A DNA stretch of 64,000 nucleotides, taken from an uncultured Rickettsiales bacterium. Its GTDB lineage: Bacteria > Pseudomonadota > Alphaproteobacteria > Rs-D84. The position numbers were made by a program, and so were the translations under genes. The notes beneath the pieces are model-generated. The model was given only the letters and a program-made list of their open reading frames with translations. It did not search any database and had not been told where the DNA came from. The stretch is taken from NCBI GenBank assembly GCA_900546225.1, contig URBZ01000003.1, positions 61,165 through 125,164 on the forward strand, written 5' to 3'. Below, in pieces: positions 8,589 to 16,314 of this stretch; position 1 is the stretch's first letter, and each line of letters begins with the position of its first letter.

Positions 8589-8633
8589 GGAAAGTGTGCC
8601 CGCCTGTGCTGCGGCTGCGCCGCGATAAAATGG

Positions 8634-8661
8634 TTGCAATCAGGAAAAACTCTGTTATAAT
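8634..8661 (+). promoter_or_regulatory. Promoter of tRNA-Val
   Basis: TTGCAA at 8634 and a perfect TATAAT at 8656, 16 nt apart, with GCGC just after the -10. The tRNA begins 12 nt downstream. Confidence 0.75.
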
Positions 8662-8673
8662 GCGCGGTGCATT

Positions 8674-8750
8674 GGGTGGTTAGCTCAGTTGGTTAGAGCG
8701 TTACGTTGACATCGTAAAGGTCGTTGGTTCGAGTCCAATACCACCCACCA
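8674..8750 (+). tRNA. tRNA-Val(GAC)
   Basis: A 77-nt cloverleaf. GGGTGGT pairs with ACCACCC, the anticodon loop TTGACAT reads GAC (valine), the T loop is TTCGAGT, and CCA is encoded. Confidence 0.95.
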
Positions 8751-8756
8751 CAAATT

Positions 8757-8785
8757 TTCACCACAGTGTGAACACAGCGTATAAA
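8757..8785 (+). promoter_or_regulatory. Possible promoter of the metG leader
   Basis: TTCACC at 8757 and TATAAA at 8780 are 17 nt apart, giving a start near 8792, just before a ribosome-binding-like AGGAA at 8796. It would let metG be transcribed independently of tRNA-Val. Confidence 0.4.
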
Positions 8786-8808
8786 TAAATTTATTAGGAA
8801 ATTAAACA

Positions 8809-8885
8809 ATGCGAATGCAGAACTAATCTTGAATAAAATTTTCTGACGGGATTCTGTGCGACGCCCCGTTGGGCGTCGCATTTTT
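8809..8885 (+). promoter_or_regulatory. Candidate leader peptide and attenuator of metG
   Basis: A six-codon frame at 8809-8826 (ATG CGA ATG CAG AAC TAA, peptide MRMQN) has AGGAA 9 nt upstream. It is followed by a 10-bp hairpin, TGCGACGCCC (8857-8866) and GGGCGTCGCA (8871-8880), then TTTTT. ACGGG at 8846-8850 could pair with CCCGT at 8865-8869 and break the terminator. The simple alternative is that the hairpin only ends the tRNA-Val transcript. Two Met codons make a weak sensor, so I hold this as a possibility; the hairpin itself is certain. Confidence 0.45.
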
Positions 8886-8909
8886 ATTAAAATACAACAG
8901 GGCACAATT

Positions 8910-10907
8910 ATGACAAACAAAAGCAATAAATATTTAATTACATCTGCATTACCATACGTAAATGGTGAGTTGCATCTGGGGCACTTGATTGGCTGCTATC
9001 TGCCATCGGACATTTATGCACGTTTTTGCCGCGCACGCGGGCGCGATGTATTGTACGTTTGTGGGGCGGACGAACACGGCACACCGGTTATTGTTGGCGC
9101 GGCGGCGGCCGGTATGTCAATTACAGATTATGCGAACAAGTGGTATGAAAAACACTTGCGCGCGGTGCGAGATTTCAACCTGTCGTTTGACCTGTATGGG
9201 CGCACGCATACCGAACGCCAAGAAAAACTGATTCACGAATTGTTCGCGCGCTTGGACGCCCAAGGATTGATTGAGGAACGCGAAACACTGCAACCATATT
9301 CGGCAACCGATAATATGTTTTTGGCCGATCGCCAGTTGCTGGGAACGTGTCCAAAGTGTGGCTATGAAAACGCACGTGGCGACCAGTGCGACAAATGTGG
9401 CGCCACATACGAAGTGGACGAATTAAAAAATCCGCGCAGTGCGATTTCTGGGGCGTGTGACGTTGAAATGCGTCCGACCAAGAATTTGTTCTTTATGGCG
9501 TCGCGCGTCCAAGGCGTCTGGCGCGAATGGTTAAAATCGCATGCACCAAAATGGTCAAAGACCGCCAGTGCGATTGCAAATGGCTGGGCATCGGACGAAT
9601 TGCGCGACACATCAATTACGCGCGACCTGCCGTGGGGGATTCCCGTCAACAAGCCAGGGTATGAAAACAAGGTGTTCTATGTTTGGTTTGATGCGCCATG
9701 GGGTTATGTTTCTATATCACAGGCCGCACGCGAAAACTGGGCCGATTGGTGGAAAAATCCAGATGCGCACTATGCGCAATTTATGGGCAAAGATAACGTG
9801 AAATTCCATGCGGTATTTTTCCCAGAACAACAGTTGGCAATGAACGATAATTGGAAAACTGTCGATATGTTAAAGTCCATGAATTTCCTGAATTTCGAGG
9901 GTGGCAAGTTTTCCAAGTCCCAGCATCGTGGCATCTTTCTGGACAGTGCGATTGAAATCGCCCCTGCCGACGCGTGGCGTTATGCACTGATTGCGTCCGC
10001 CCCAGAAACAGACGATACAGATTTCACATTTACGCGCTTTGCCGACATTGTGAACAAGGACTTGAACGGTATGTTGGGGAACTTTGTTTCACGCGTTTGC
10101 AAATTGACCGCCAAGAATTTTGGCACAAACGTACCGGTGGCTGGCACAGTTGATGCAGATTTGAAAAATCAAATAAACGAAAAAATTACAGAATTGACCA
10201 CGGCACTTGACGCATGCGAATTTCGTGCGGCCGTTGTTGCGTTGCGTGGTCTGTATGCGATTGGCAACGAATATATGACACGATGCGAACCATGGACACT
10301 GGTAAAAAATGGCGACATGGCTGGGGCCGCCGCAGTGTTGAATCAATGTTTCCAGTTGATTGACCTGTATGCGCGCGTATCTGCGCCATTTATACCAAAT
10401 GCCGCGGAAAAAATGCAGGGTATATTTGCAGATAAACATGATATGACGTGGCCAGACGCGTTTGAATCCCGTATCGCCGATGGCGCAGAATTTGTCGTAC
10501 CTGAAAATCTGTTTGCGCGTATTGATGATGAAACAGTAACAGAACTGACCGAAAAATATGCACCACGCAACGAAAACAAAATTGTGCCGGTTGTGGCGAA
10601 AATTGTTGCGGTGCGCGACCACCCAACACGTGAAAACCTGCATATATTGACCGTGGACGATGGCACGCATCACGAATTACAAATCGTGTGTGGTGCGCCA
10701 AATGTACGTGCGGGTATGATTGGGGTCTTGGCACCCGTGGGCGCAACATTGCCAAATATGAAAAAGCCAATTTCCCAGCGCACCGTTGCCGGCACAGAAT
10801 CATTTGGTATGATGTGCAGTGGCGCGGAACTGGGCATAAATGACAATGGCGACGAAATTGTTGAACTGGGCGCAGACGCCAAAATCGGCGATGCGTATGT
10901 AAAGTAA
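8910..10907 (+). CDS. metG: Methionyl-tRNA synthetase with C-terminal tRNA-binding domain
   Basis: MetRS charges tRNA-Met and initiator tRNA with methionine. The 665-residue protein has the HIGH-like motif HLGH (22-25) and a four-cysteine zinc knuckle (CPKCGYENARGDQCDKCG) of the E. coli type. KFSKS is at 333-337, then the helical anticodon domain and a C-terminal OB-fold (about 555-665). That last domain resembles the N-terminal domain of PheT in this same window: both contain GMMCSGAELGIND, VDDG and VCGAPN. The ATG at 8910 follows CAGGG. The frame is open further upstream through the terminator hairpin and is not used. Confidence 0.95.
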   Translation: MTNKSNKYLITSALPYVNGELHLGHLIGCYLPSDIYARFCRARGRDVLYVCGADEHGTPVIVGAAAAGMSITDYANKWYEKHLRAVRDFNLSFDLYGRTHTERQEKLIHELFARLDAQGLIEERETLQPYSATDNMFLADRQLLGTCPKCGYENARGDQCDKCGATYEVDELKNPRSAISGACDVEMRPTKNLFFMASRVQGVWREWLKSHAPKWSKTASAIANGWASDELRDTSITRDLPWGIPVNKPGYENKVFYVWFDAPWGYVSISQAARENWADWWKNPDAHYAQFMGKDNVKFHAVFFPEQQLAMNDNWKTVDMLKSMNFLNFEGGKFSKSQHRGIFLDSAIEIAPADAWRYALIASAPETDDTDFTFTRFADIVNKDLNGMLGNFVSRVCKLTAKNFGTNVPVAGTVDADLKNQINEKITELTTALDACEFRAAVVALRGLYAIGNEYMTRCEPWTLVKNGDMAGAAAVLNQCFQLIDLYARVSAPFIPNAAEKMQGIFADKHDMTWPDAFESRIADGAEFVVPENLFARIDDETVTELTEKYAPRNENKIVPVVAKIVAVRDHPTRENLHILTVDDGTHHELQIVCGAPNVRAGMIGVLAPVGATLPNMKKPISQRTVAGTESFGMMCSGAELGINDNGDEIVELGADAKIGDAYVK

Positions 10908-10908
10908 G

Positions 10909-11445
10909 ATGGAACACGAAAAACTGGTTTTAATGTCATGCTGTGCGCCGTGCAGTGCCGGCGCAATTCAGCAGTTGGCAAACGGGGAAATTGCGGGTGT
11001 GGACGATTTTATCGTGCTGTTTTTCAACCCTAATATTTTTCCAGAATCAGAATATACAAAACGCCTGAATGAACAAATCAAGTATTGTGAAAAACTGGGT
11101 GTAAAGTATGCCGTCGGAAATTACGACCATGCGGCATGGCGCGCGCACATTGCGGGTTTGGAAAACGAGCCCGAACGTGGCGCGCGATGCGGCAAATGTT
11201 TTGAATTTCGGTTTCAGTATGCGGCCGCGTTTGCCCGCGCGCACGGTTACACCGCGGTGGCGTCCGTGTTCGGCGTATCACGCCACAAAGACCAGTCACA
11301 GGTTGATGCCGCGGGGCAGGGCGCATTGGGTGCATGCTATATTCCAATCAAATGGGACGAAAAATTACGTCAACAAATTGGGCGCGCGTCTGATTTTTAC
11401 CGCCAAAATTATTGCGGTTGCGAATTTAGTATTCGCAAAGTATAA
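10909..11445 (+). CDS. queH: Epoxyqueuosine reductase QueH
   Basis: QueH carries out the last step of queuosine synthesis in tRNA, reducing epoxyqueuosine, and replaces the unrelated QueG. The 178-residue protein shows the family's cysteines: C11, C12 and C15 in SCCAPCS, then GARCGKC and YCGCEFS near the end. It also has the FFNPNIFPESEY segment. Iron-sulfur and metal ligands are expected among these cysteines from known family members. Its ATG is 1 nt after the metG stop, so the two are probably cotranscribed. The call is strong. Confidence 0.9.
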   Translation: MEHEKLVLMSCCAPCSAGAIQQLANGEIAGVDDFIVLFFNPNIFPESEYTKRLNEQIKYCEKLGVKYAVGNYDHAAWRAHIAGLENEPERGARCGKCFEFRFQYAAAFARAHGYTAVASVFGVSRHKDQSQVDAAGQGALGACYIPIKWDEKLRQQIGRASDFYRQNYCGCEFSIRKV

Positions 11446-11477
11446 TTCCCATTGTAATTACAACAAGGGTAATGAAT

Positions 11478-12353
11478 ATGTCTGCTATTTTTGTTTTCCC
11501 AGGTCAGGGCGCACAGGCCGTTGGCATGGGACGCGAACTGTATGAAAATAACGCCGCCGCCCGCGCCGTCTTTGACGAGGTTGACGATGCGTTAAATCAA
11601 AAATTATCTGATATTATTTTTAACGGCCCAATGGACGAATTGACATTGACCGCAAATGTTCAGCCGGCGATTATGGCAACGTCGATTGCAATGCTGCGTG
11701 CGGCGCGCGAAAAATTACCAGAATATGTTGCCGGCCACAGTTTGGGTGAATACACGGCACTGTGCGCGGCGGGTGCGTTATCGTTACGTGATACGGCGCG
11801 GTTGTTGCGACTGCGCGGCGACGCGATGCAACGGGCGGCACCGGCGGGCACTGGATTGACTGCTGTGATTCTGGGGCTGGACATTGATGTTGTTCGTGAT
11901 TTGTGTCATGGCACAGAATGCGATGTTGCAAATGACAACTGTCCAAATCAGGTTGTTGTATCGGGCGCACGCAATGCTGTCGAAGATGTTTTGGCCCGCG
12001 CCAAAGATGCGGGCGCACGTCGCGCAATGCCACTGGCGTTATCTGTGCCGGTTCATTGCCGTATGCAAGGGCCCGCGGCGGACGAAATGCGGGACGCATT
12101 GGCGCACATTGAAATTGCGCAACCCAGCGCAACATTTATCGCAAACAAGACGGCCGCACCAATGATGGACGTAAATGAAATCAAGGACGAATTGGTGTAC
12201 CAAATGACCCACGGCGTTCGTTGGCGCGAAAGCGTGATGGAAATGCATAATTTAGGCATCACGGAACAAATTGAAATCGGGCCGGGCAATGTCTTGACAG
12301 GATTGGCGGGCAGAATATGTCCAGAAATAAACGCAAAGAAATTGGAGATATAA
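11478..12353 (+). CDS. fabD: Malonyl-CoA:ACP transacylase
   Basis: FabD moves malonyl from CoA to acyl carrier protein, feeding fatty-acid elongation. The 291-residue protein begins with FVFPGQGAQAVGMG and has the nucleophile S88 in AGHSLG. The catalytic His lies in SVPVHCRMQGPA near residue 193. AAGGG at 11465 sits 8 nt before the ATG at 11478 but only 2 nt before the ATG at 11472, so I take the second. It ends 2 nt before fabG, and fabD-fabG is a common fatty-acid gene pair. The acpP and fabF genes that often follow are absent. Confidence 0.95.
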   Translation: MSAIFVFPGQGAQAVGMGRELYENNAAARAVFDEVDDALNQKLSDIIFNGPMDELTLTANVQPAIMATSIAMLRAAREKLPEYVAGHSLGEYTALCAAGALSLRDTARLLRLRGDAMQRAAPAGTGLTAVILGLDIDVVRDLCHGTECDVANDNCPNQVVVSGARNAVEDVLARAKDAGARRAMPLALSVPVHCRMQGPAADEMRDALAHIEIAQPSATFIANKTAAPMMDVNEIKDELVYQMTHGVRWRESVMEMHNLGITEQIEIGPGNVLTGLAGRICPEINAKKLEI

Positions 12354-12355
12354 AG

Positions 12356-13087
12356 ATGTTTGATTTAACAGGACGCGTTGCGCTGATTACGGGTGCAACA
12401 GGTGGTATCGGTGGTGCAATCGCACATAAAATGCGCGCGGCTGGCGCAACCGTTGTTGTATCGGGGCGCAATATCGCAAAACTGGAATCTGAATTTGGTG
12501 GCGATGGGTTTATTAAATTGCCATGTGACCTGTCGGCGGACGGCGGTGCGGTTGAATTGGTTATGAACACGATAGAGGCCGCGGGTAAAATCGACATCTT
12601 GGTCAACAATGCCGGTATCACCAAAGATACATTGTTGATGCGTATGTCCGACGAACAATTTGATGATGTTATCAACACAAACCTGCGCGCATGCTTCAAA
12701 ATGTGCCGTGCGGCGATTATGCCAATGATGAAAAATCGTTTTGGTCGTATTATAAATATGGCATCTATTATCGGTGTTATTGGTGGCCCAGGTCAGGCGA
12801 ACTATGCCGCGTCCAAGGGTGGTATGATTGCAATGACAAAATCCATCGCGGCCGAGGTTGCATCGCGCGGCATCACCGCAAACTGCATCGCCCCTGGGTT
12901 TATTCAGACACCAATGACAGATGTATTACCAGATGAATTAAAGAAAACTTATCTGGCACAAATTCCGGCCGGTCGTTTTGGCACACCAGACGACATTGCA
13001 AACGCATGTGTGTTCTTGGCGTCCACCGAGGCATCATATATCAATGGCCAGACATTAAATATCAATGGCGGTATGGGACGTTTTTGA
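12356..13087 (+). CDS. fabG: 3-oxoacyl-ACP reductase
   Basis: FabG performs the NADPH-dependent first reduction of each fatty-acid elongation round. The 243-residue short-chain dehydrogenase has the cofactor loop GATGGIG (13-19), NNAG near residue 82 and the catalytic S137, Y150 and K154. GGAG at 12344 is 8 nt before the ATG at 12356; an upstream in-frame ATG at 12317 lies inside fabD and is not needed. Together with fabD and accBC in this window it covers several early steps of fatty-acid synthesis. The mnmG gene follows after 3 nt. Confidence 0.95.
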   Translation: MFDLTGRVALITGATGGIGGAIAHKMRAAGATVVVSGRNIAKLESEFGGDGFIKLPCDLSADGGAVELVMNTIEAAGKIDILVNNAGITKDTLLMRMSDEQFDDVINTNLRACFKMCRAAIMPMMKNRFGRIINMASIIGVIGGPGQANYAASKGGMIAMTKSIAAEVASRGITANCIAPGFIQTPMTDVLPDELKKTYLAQIPAGRFGTPDDIANACVFLASTEASYINGQTLNINGGMGRF

Positions 13088-13090
13088 TCA

Positions 13091-14734
13091 ATGACAGAAT
13101 TTGATGTAATCGTTATTGGTGGGGGACATGCCGGTGTCGAAGCGGCCGCAGCCGCGGCACGCCGTGGGGCGCGCACATTGCTGATGACACAGCGTGAAAC
13201 TGATTTGGGTGCAATGTCGTGCAACCCCAGTATTGGTGGCCCAGGCAAATCGCAAATGGTTGCGGAAATCGACGCAATGGGCGGTGTTATGCCACGTGCG
13301 GCGGACGCGGCGGGGATTCATTTCAGAACCCTGAACGCATCGCACGGTGCGGCAACGCGCGCATTGCGTGCCCAGATTGACCGCAAACTGTATCACAACG
13401 CGGTTGTAAAAATTCTGGACGAATTGCCGACGCTTGCCATCAAATATGAAAAGGTTACATCACTGGATTTGCCGAACAAGGTTGTAAATGGTGCATATTC
13501 GGCGCATGCAATCGTGTTGACCACGGGAACGTTTTTAGGGGGTCTGGTTACGCGCGGCACGGAAAAGATTGCGTCGGGCCGTCTGCAAGATGATGGCACA
13601 TACCAAGAAAATGATACGGTTATTTCGGGCGTGTTGCGCGAAAATGGTTTCAAATTATTACGCCTGAAAACGGGAACACCGGCACGTATTTATCGCGACA
13701 GTATTGATTTTTCCGTGTGTGAATTACAGGCGGGTGACACGCCACACGATTGGTTTTCCGCGCCAAATGCGGACAATAATTATTCTGCGGTATGCTATAT
13801 CACGCATACAACCGAAAAAACGCACCAAATTATTCGCGACAATATCGCCGATGCCCCAATGTACAACGGTGATATTCGTGGGACGGGCCCGCGTTATTGT
13901 CCCAGTTTAGAAGACAAGGTTATGCGTTTCCCAGATCACACGTCGCACCATGTATTTTTAGAGCCCGAGGGGCTGGACAGCGATTTAATTTACCCGAACG
14001 GCATTTCGACCAGTTTTGGTGCCGCCGTCCAAGACATGTGGATTCGCACGATTCCGGGGCTGGAAAACGCGCGCGTGGCGCGTTATGGTTATGCGATTGA
14101 ATATGACGCGATTGATGCGCGCGCACTGAACAGTAATTTAGAATCACGCGACACATCGGGTGTATTCTTTGCCGGACAAATCAACGGCACATCGGGCTAT
14201 GAAGAGGCCGCCGCCCAAGGTATCGTTGCCGGCGCAAACGCCGCGGCATTTGCACTGGACGCGCCGCGGTTGGATTTGAATCGCACAAACGCAATGATTG
14301 GTGTGTTGATTGATGATATTACGACATTGGGTGTGGACGAACCATACCGTATGTTTTCGTCACGCGCGGAATATCGATTGAACCTGCGCGCGGACAATGC
14401 GATTGCGCGATTGGGCGATATGGCGGTGGGTTGCGGCCTGATTACGCCCGCACAGCGCGACGAAAAAATGGCGTTGCATGCGACCGAGATTGCCGAAAAC
14501 GATAAATTCTATGCTGGATACATTGCACGCAATGCGCGCGAAATTGCGTCTGTGCGTCGTGATATGGAATTAAAGATTCCACGCGATATCGATTACACAA
14601 ATATGCCGGGGCTGACCAATGAATTGGTTGAAAAATTGACCGCGGCACGTCCGGAAAATATTGCCGCACTGTCGCGAATTTCCGGAATGACACCGGCGGG
14701 CATAATGGTTGTAATGCGCAAGATAAAATGTTAA
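13091..14734 (+). CDS. mnmG: tRNA uridine-5-carboxymethylaminomethyl modification enzyme MnmG (shortened)
   Basis: MnmG, with MnmE, modifies the wobble uridine of several tRNAs using FAD. The 547-residue protein has the FAD motif GGGHAGVEAA, CNPSIGGPGKS, GTGPRYCPSLEDKV and GYEEAAAQG. Typical MnmG is about 620-630 residues. Compared from memory with the E. coli protein, the missing 65-70 residues lie between TPAQRDEKMALHATE and YAGYIARN in the C-terminal helical region. The reading frame is continuous and the final SRISGMTPAGI block is intact, so this looks like a natural internal shortening and not a frameshift. A terminator follows. Confidence 0.93.
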   Translation: MTEFDVIVIGGGHAGVEAAAAAARRGARTLLMTQRETDLGAMSCNPSIGGPGKSQMVAEIDAMGGVMPRAADAAGIHFRTLNASHGAATRALRAQIDRKLYHNAVVKILDELPTLAIKYEKVTSLDLPNKVVNGAYSAHAIVLTTGTFLGGLVTRGTEKIASGRLQDDGTYQENDTVISGVLRENGFKLLRLKTGTPARIYRDSIDFSVCELQAGDTPHDWFSAPNADNNYSAVCYITHTTEKTHQIIRDNIADAPMYNGDIRGTGPRYCPSLEDKVMRFPDHTSHHVFLEPEGLDSDLIYPNGISTSFGAAVQDMWIRTIPGLENARVARYGYAIEYDAIDARALNSNLESRDTSGVFFAGQINGTSGYEEAAAQGIVAGANAAAFALDAPRLDLNRTNAMIGVLIDDITTLGVDEPYRMFSSRAEYRLNLRADNAIARLGDMAVGCGLITPAQRDEKMALHATEIAENDKFYAGYIARNAREIASVRRDMELKIPRDIDYTNMPGLTNELVEKLTAARPENIAALSRISGMTPAGIMVVMRKIKC

Positions 14735-14735
14735 A

Positions 14736-14765
14736 AAAACACCGGTAAATGCCGGTGTTTTTTTA
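14736..14765 (+). terminator. Terminator after mnmG
   Basis: CACCGG and CCGGTG around TAAATG, with A and T tracts on both sides. It can act in both directions between mnmG and the convergent gene at 14783. Confidence 0.88.
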
Positions 14766-14782
14766 TTTATATTTGCGTAATA

Positions 14783-15400
14783 TTATCGCTGGCTCTGTAC
14801 ACGATTTTGAATCAATCTGTTGATTTTATTTGTATCAAGTGCAGAAAATTCTGCAATAACTCTGGCGTCTTCATTTATAATCTTGCCTGTTTTACTCCAA
14901 TATAATGCGCCAACACCAACCAAGTTGTCATCGATATTTGTATTGATAAACACGCGTTCGTCCGCCAACGCATATTTAAGATATTTCAGTGCATCTTGCT
15001 GGTCATAAAAACCATCGCCATACAAAAACGAAACATATTGTTTTGAAAAGTAACTTCTGTACGGTTCTTTTTTTACAATGGGCTGTTCTGGGGTATCATG
15101 TTGATGCACCGCACGCATAATCAATGCCTGTTCACTGCGTGGCAAAAAGATTTCGTGTTCGTTGCTGTGTCCAACGCGCGCATCATCAAAATAGATTCTG
15201 ATTATTCCCCTGATAAAATCTTTGACTGCTATGCTGTCGCCATTGTCAATGGCGTACACCGGTGTGAATTTGTTATAAATCAAATCCAGCGCACGTTTGC
15301 AATCCACCGACAAATTTTTATTTGGTGCTTGCACATTTTTGCTTGATACGTTATCTGTCGCTTTCTTGAATATTTTGAACACATTCAGTTTTTTGAACAT
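14783..15400 (-). CDS. Unknown protein, 205 residues
   Basis: I do not recognise this protein. From the ATG at 15400, which follows AAAGGGGAATAT, it is 205 residues. It has a lysine-rich N-terminus (MFKKLNVFKIFKKATDNVSSK) and then a mixed alpha/beta soluble region with no signal peptide or membrane segment. The segment FFDARVG-like (IYFDDARVGHSNEHEIFLPRS, about 88-108) and YVSFLYGDGFYDQQDALKYLKYAL stand out. The reading frame continues upstream to 15463, but that part has no ribosome binding site. It is monocistronic between mnmG and tRNA-Thr. Confidence 0.7.
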   Translation of the reverse strand: MFKKLNVFKIFKKATDNVSSKNVQAPNKNLSVDCKRALDLIYNKFTPVYAIDNGDSIAVKDFIRGIIRIYFDDARVGHSNEHEIFLPRSEQALIMRAVHQHDTPEQPIVKKEPYRSYFSKQYVSFLYGDGFYDQQDALKYLKYALADERVFINTNIDDNLVGVGALYWSKTGKIINEDARVIAEFSALDTNKINRLIQNRVQSQR

Positions 15401-15546
15401 ACCTATATTCCCCTTTGTTTTTCTTACACTGACAAACATAGACACAAATATATATTTTGTCAAGTATTATATTGGTATTTTACATAAAACAATGAAAATA
15501 AAATGTGGAAATTAGTTTTTACATATACTATGATTATGCACGCCGT

Positions 15547-15622
15547 GCCGGTGTAGCTCAGCTGGTAGAGCATCTCATTCGTAATGAGGGGGTCGTAGGT
15601 TCAAGTCCTATCACCGGCACCA
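15547..15622 (+). tRNA. tRNA-Thr(CGT)
   Basis: A 76-nt cloverleaf. GCCGGTG pairs with CACCGGC, the anticodon loop TTCGTAA reads CGT (threonine), the T loop is TTCAAGT, and CCA is encoded. Confidence 0.94.
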
Positions 15623-15628
15623 GAATTA

Positions 15629-15660
15629 AAAACCGCGATTTTTATCGCGGCTTTTATTTT
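15629..15660. terminator. Terminator after tRNA-Thr(CGT)
   Basis: CCGCGAT (15633-15639) and ATCGCGG (15644-15650) enclose TTTT and are followed by CTTTTATTTT. It also lies at the 3' end of the convergent minus-strand gene. Confidence 0.82.
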
Positions 15661-16090
15661 ATCGTGTGTGCTGGGGCAATTTCTTTGCGCCACGTGGCCC
15701 GCCCGCCGCTTTGGCCATGCGGGTGTTATAATTCTGTTGCTTTTTTTGCGCCCAATTCATGATATAGACGATATCGTCATATGGAATGGTCGTTACAATG
15801 TCCAAAGGACGGGTGTACCCAACACGATACCACTGTTTATTCTCGTTGCGGTTAAAACGCCATTTTTCCGTATTTTCTTCGACATAGATATCGCCAGTTG
15901 CGCCATTTAACATAATAACGTTTTGTGGTGTTACAATACCCATCAATTCCCAACCGTATTGGGGGTTGGCCTCTATAAACGTCAAATTGCCCGTATATTT
16001 GTTCACCAAGTCCTTTAATACCCGCGCACCGGAACGTTGCAGGTGTTTTATCAACAGACGCTGTTCTGCGTCTGAAAATTTATTTTCCAT
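15659..16090 (-). CDS. Unknown protein, 143 residues
   Basis: Not recognised. The ATG at 16090 follows AAAGGATTT, the ribosome binding site seen before several genes here. The 143-residue product starts MENKFSDAEQRLLIKHLQRSG. It has a beta-rich centre (IVTPQNVIMLNGATGDIYVEE, then RFNRNENKQWYRVGYTRP) and a basic C-terminus rich in K, R, G and A, which could bind nucleic acid. No signal peptide or membrane helix is visible. A good promoter lies upstream at 16120-16147, divergent from the ileS promoter. Confidence 0.7.
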   Translation of the reverse strand: MENKFSDAEQRLLIKHLQRSGARVLKDLVNKYTGNLTFIEANPQYGWELMGIVTPQNVIMLNGATGDIYVEENTEKWRFNRNENKQWYRVGYTRPLDIVTTIPYDDIVYIMNWAQKKQQNYNTRMAKAAGGPRGAKKLPQHTR

Positions 16091-16119
16091 TGATAAATCC
16101 TTTGATTCATATAGGTACA

Positions 16120-16147
16120 ATTATATCACAATATGTGGCATACACAA
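16120..16147 (-). promoter_or_regulatory. Promoter of the gene at 15659-16090
   Basis: On the minus strand TTGTGT (16142-16147) and TATAAT (16120-16125) are 16 nt apart. Confidence 0.6.
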
Positions 16148-16152
16148 ATATG

Positions 16153-16181
16153 TTGATTTTCTGGCAAATTCATTGTATAAA
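16153..16181 (+). promoter_or_regulatory. Promoter of the ileS leader
   Basis: TTGATT at 16153-16158 and TATAAA at 16176-16181 with exactly 17 nt between, and a TG before the -10. The predicted start is near 16188, only about 4 nt before the leader ATG. Confidence 0.65.
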
Positions 16182-16191
16182 TTTGTCCGTA

Positions 16192-16224
16192 ATGAAACAG
16201 ACAGCAATAATTATTATTAAATAA
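16192..16224 (+). CDS. Isoleucine leader peptide of ileS
   Basis: A ten-codon frame reads ATG AAA CAG ACA GCA ATA ATT ATT ATT AAA TAA, peptide MKQTAIIIIK. Four consecutive Ile codons (16207-16218) directly precede a hairpin set ending in a T tract, and the next gene is isoleucyl-tRNA synthetase. This is the classical design of ribosome-mediated attenuation. No ribosome binding site is seen, and the predicted transcript start lies only about 4 nt upstream, so it may be read as a leaderless message. Translation is inferred and not shown. Confidence 0.7.
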   Translation: MKQTAIIIIK

Positions 16225-16233
16225 ACCGGCACT

Positions 16234-16277
16234 GCGCCTTTGGCGGTGGCTGGGGCGCATATGCGCCTGTTTTTTTT
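16234..16277 (+). promoter_or_regulatory. Transcription attenuator of ileS
   Basis: The terminator is GGCGCAT (16254-16260) with ATGCGCC (16261-16267), followed by eight T at 16270-16277. GCGCC at 16234-16238 can instead pair with GGCGC at 16254-16258 and prevent it; CGCC (16235-16238) can also pair locally with GGCG (16242-16245). A ribosome stalled on the Ile codons would leave GCGCC free and antitermination would follow. A ribosome reaching the stop at 16222 would cover it and termination would follow. The pairing logic is inference from the sequence. Confidence 0.7.
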
Positions 16278-16314
16278 AATAAAGGCATAAACAAGACAAA
16301 AGAGGACACAAAAC

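Noticed and set aside
10089..10673. Long minus-strand frame inside metG
   Set aside because: Shadow of metG, with no start signal and odd amino-acid composition.
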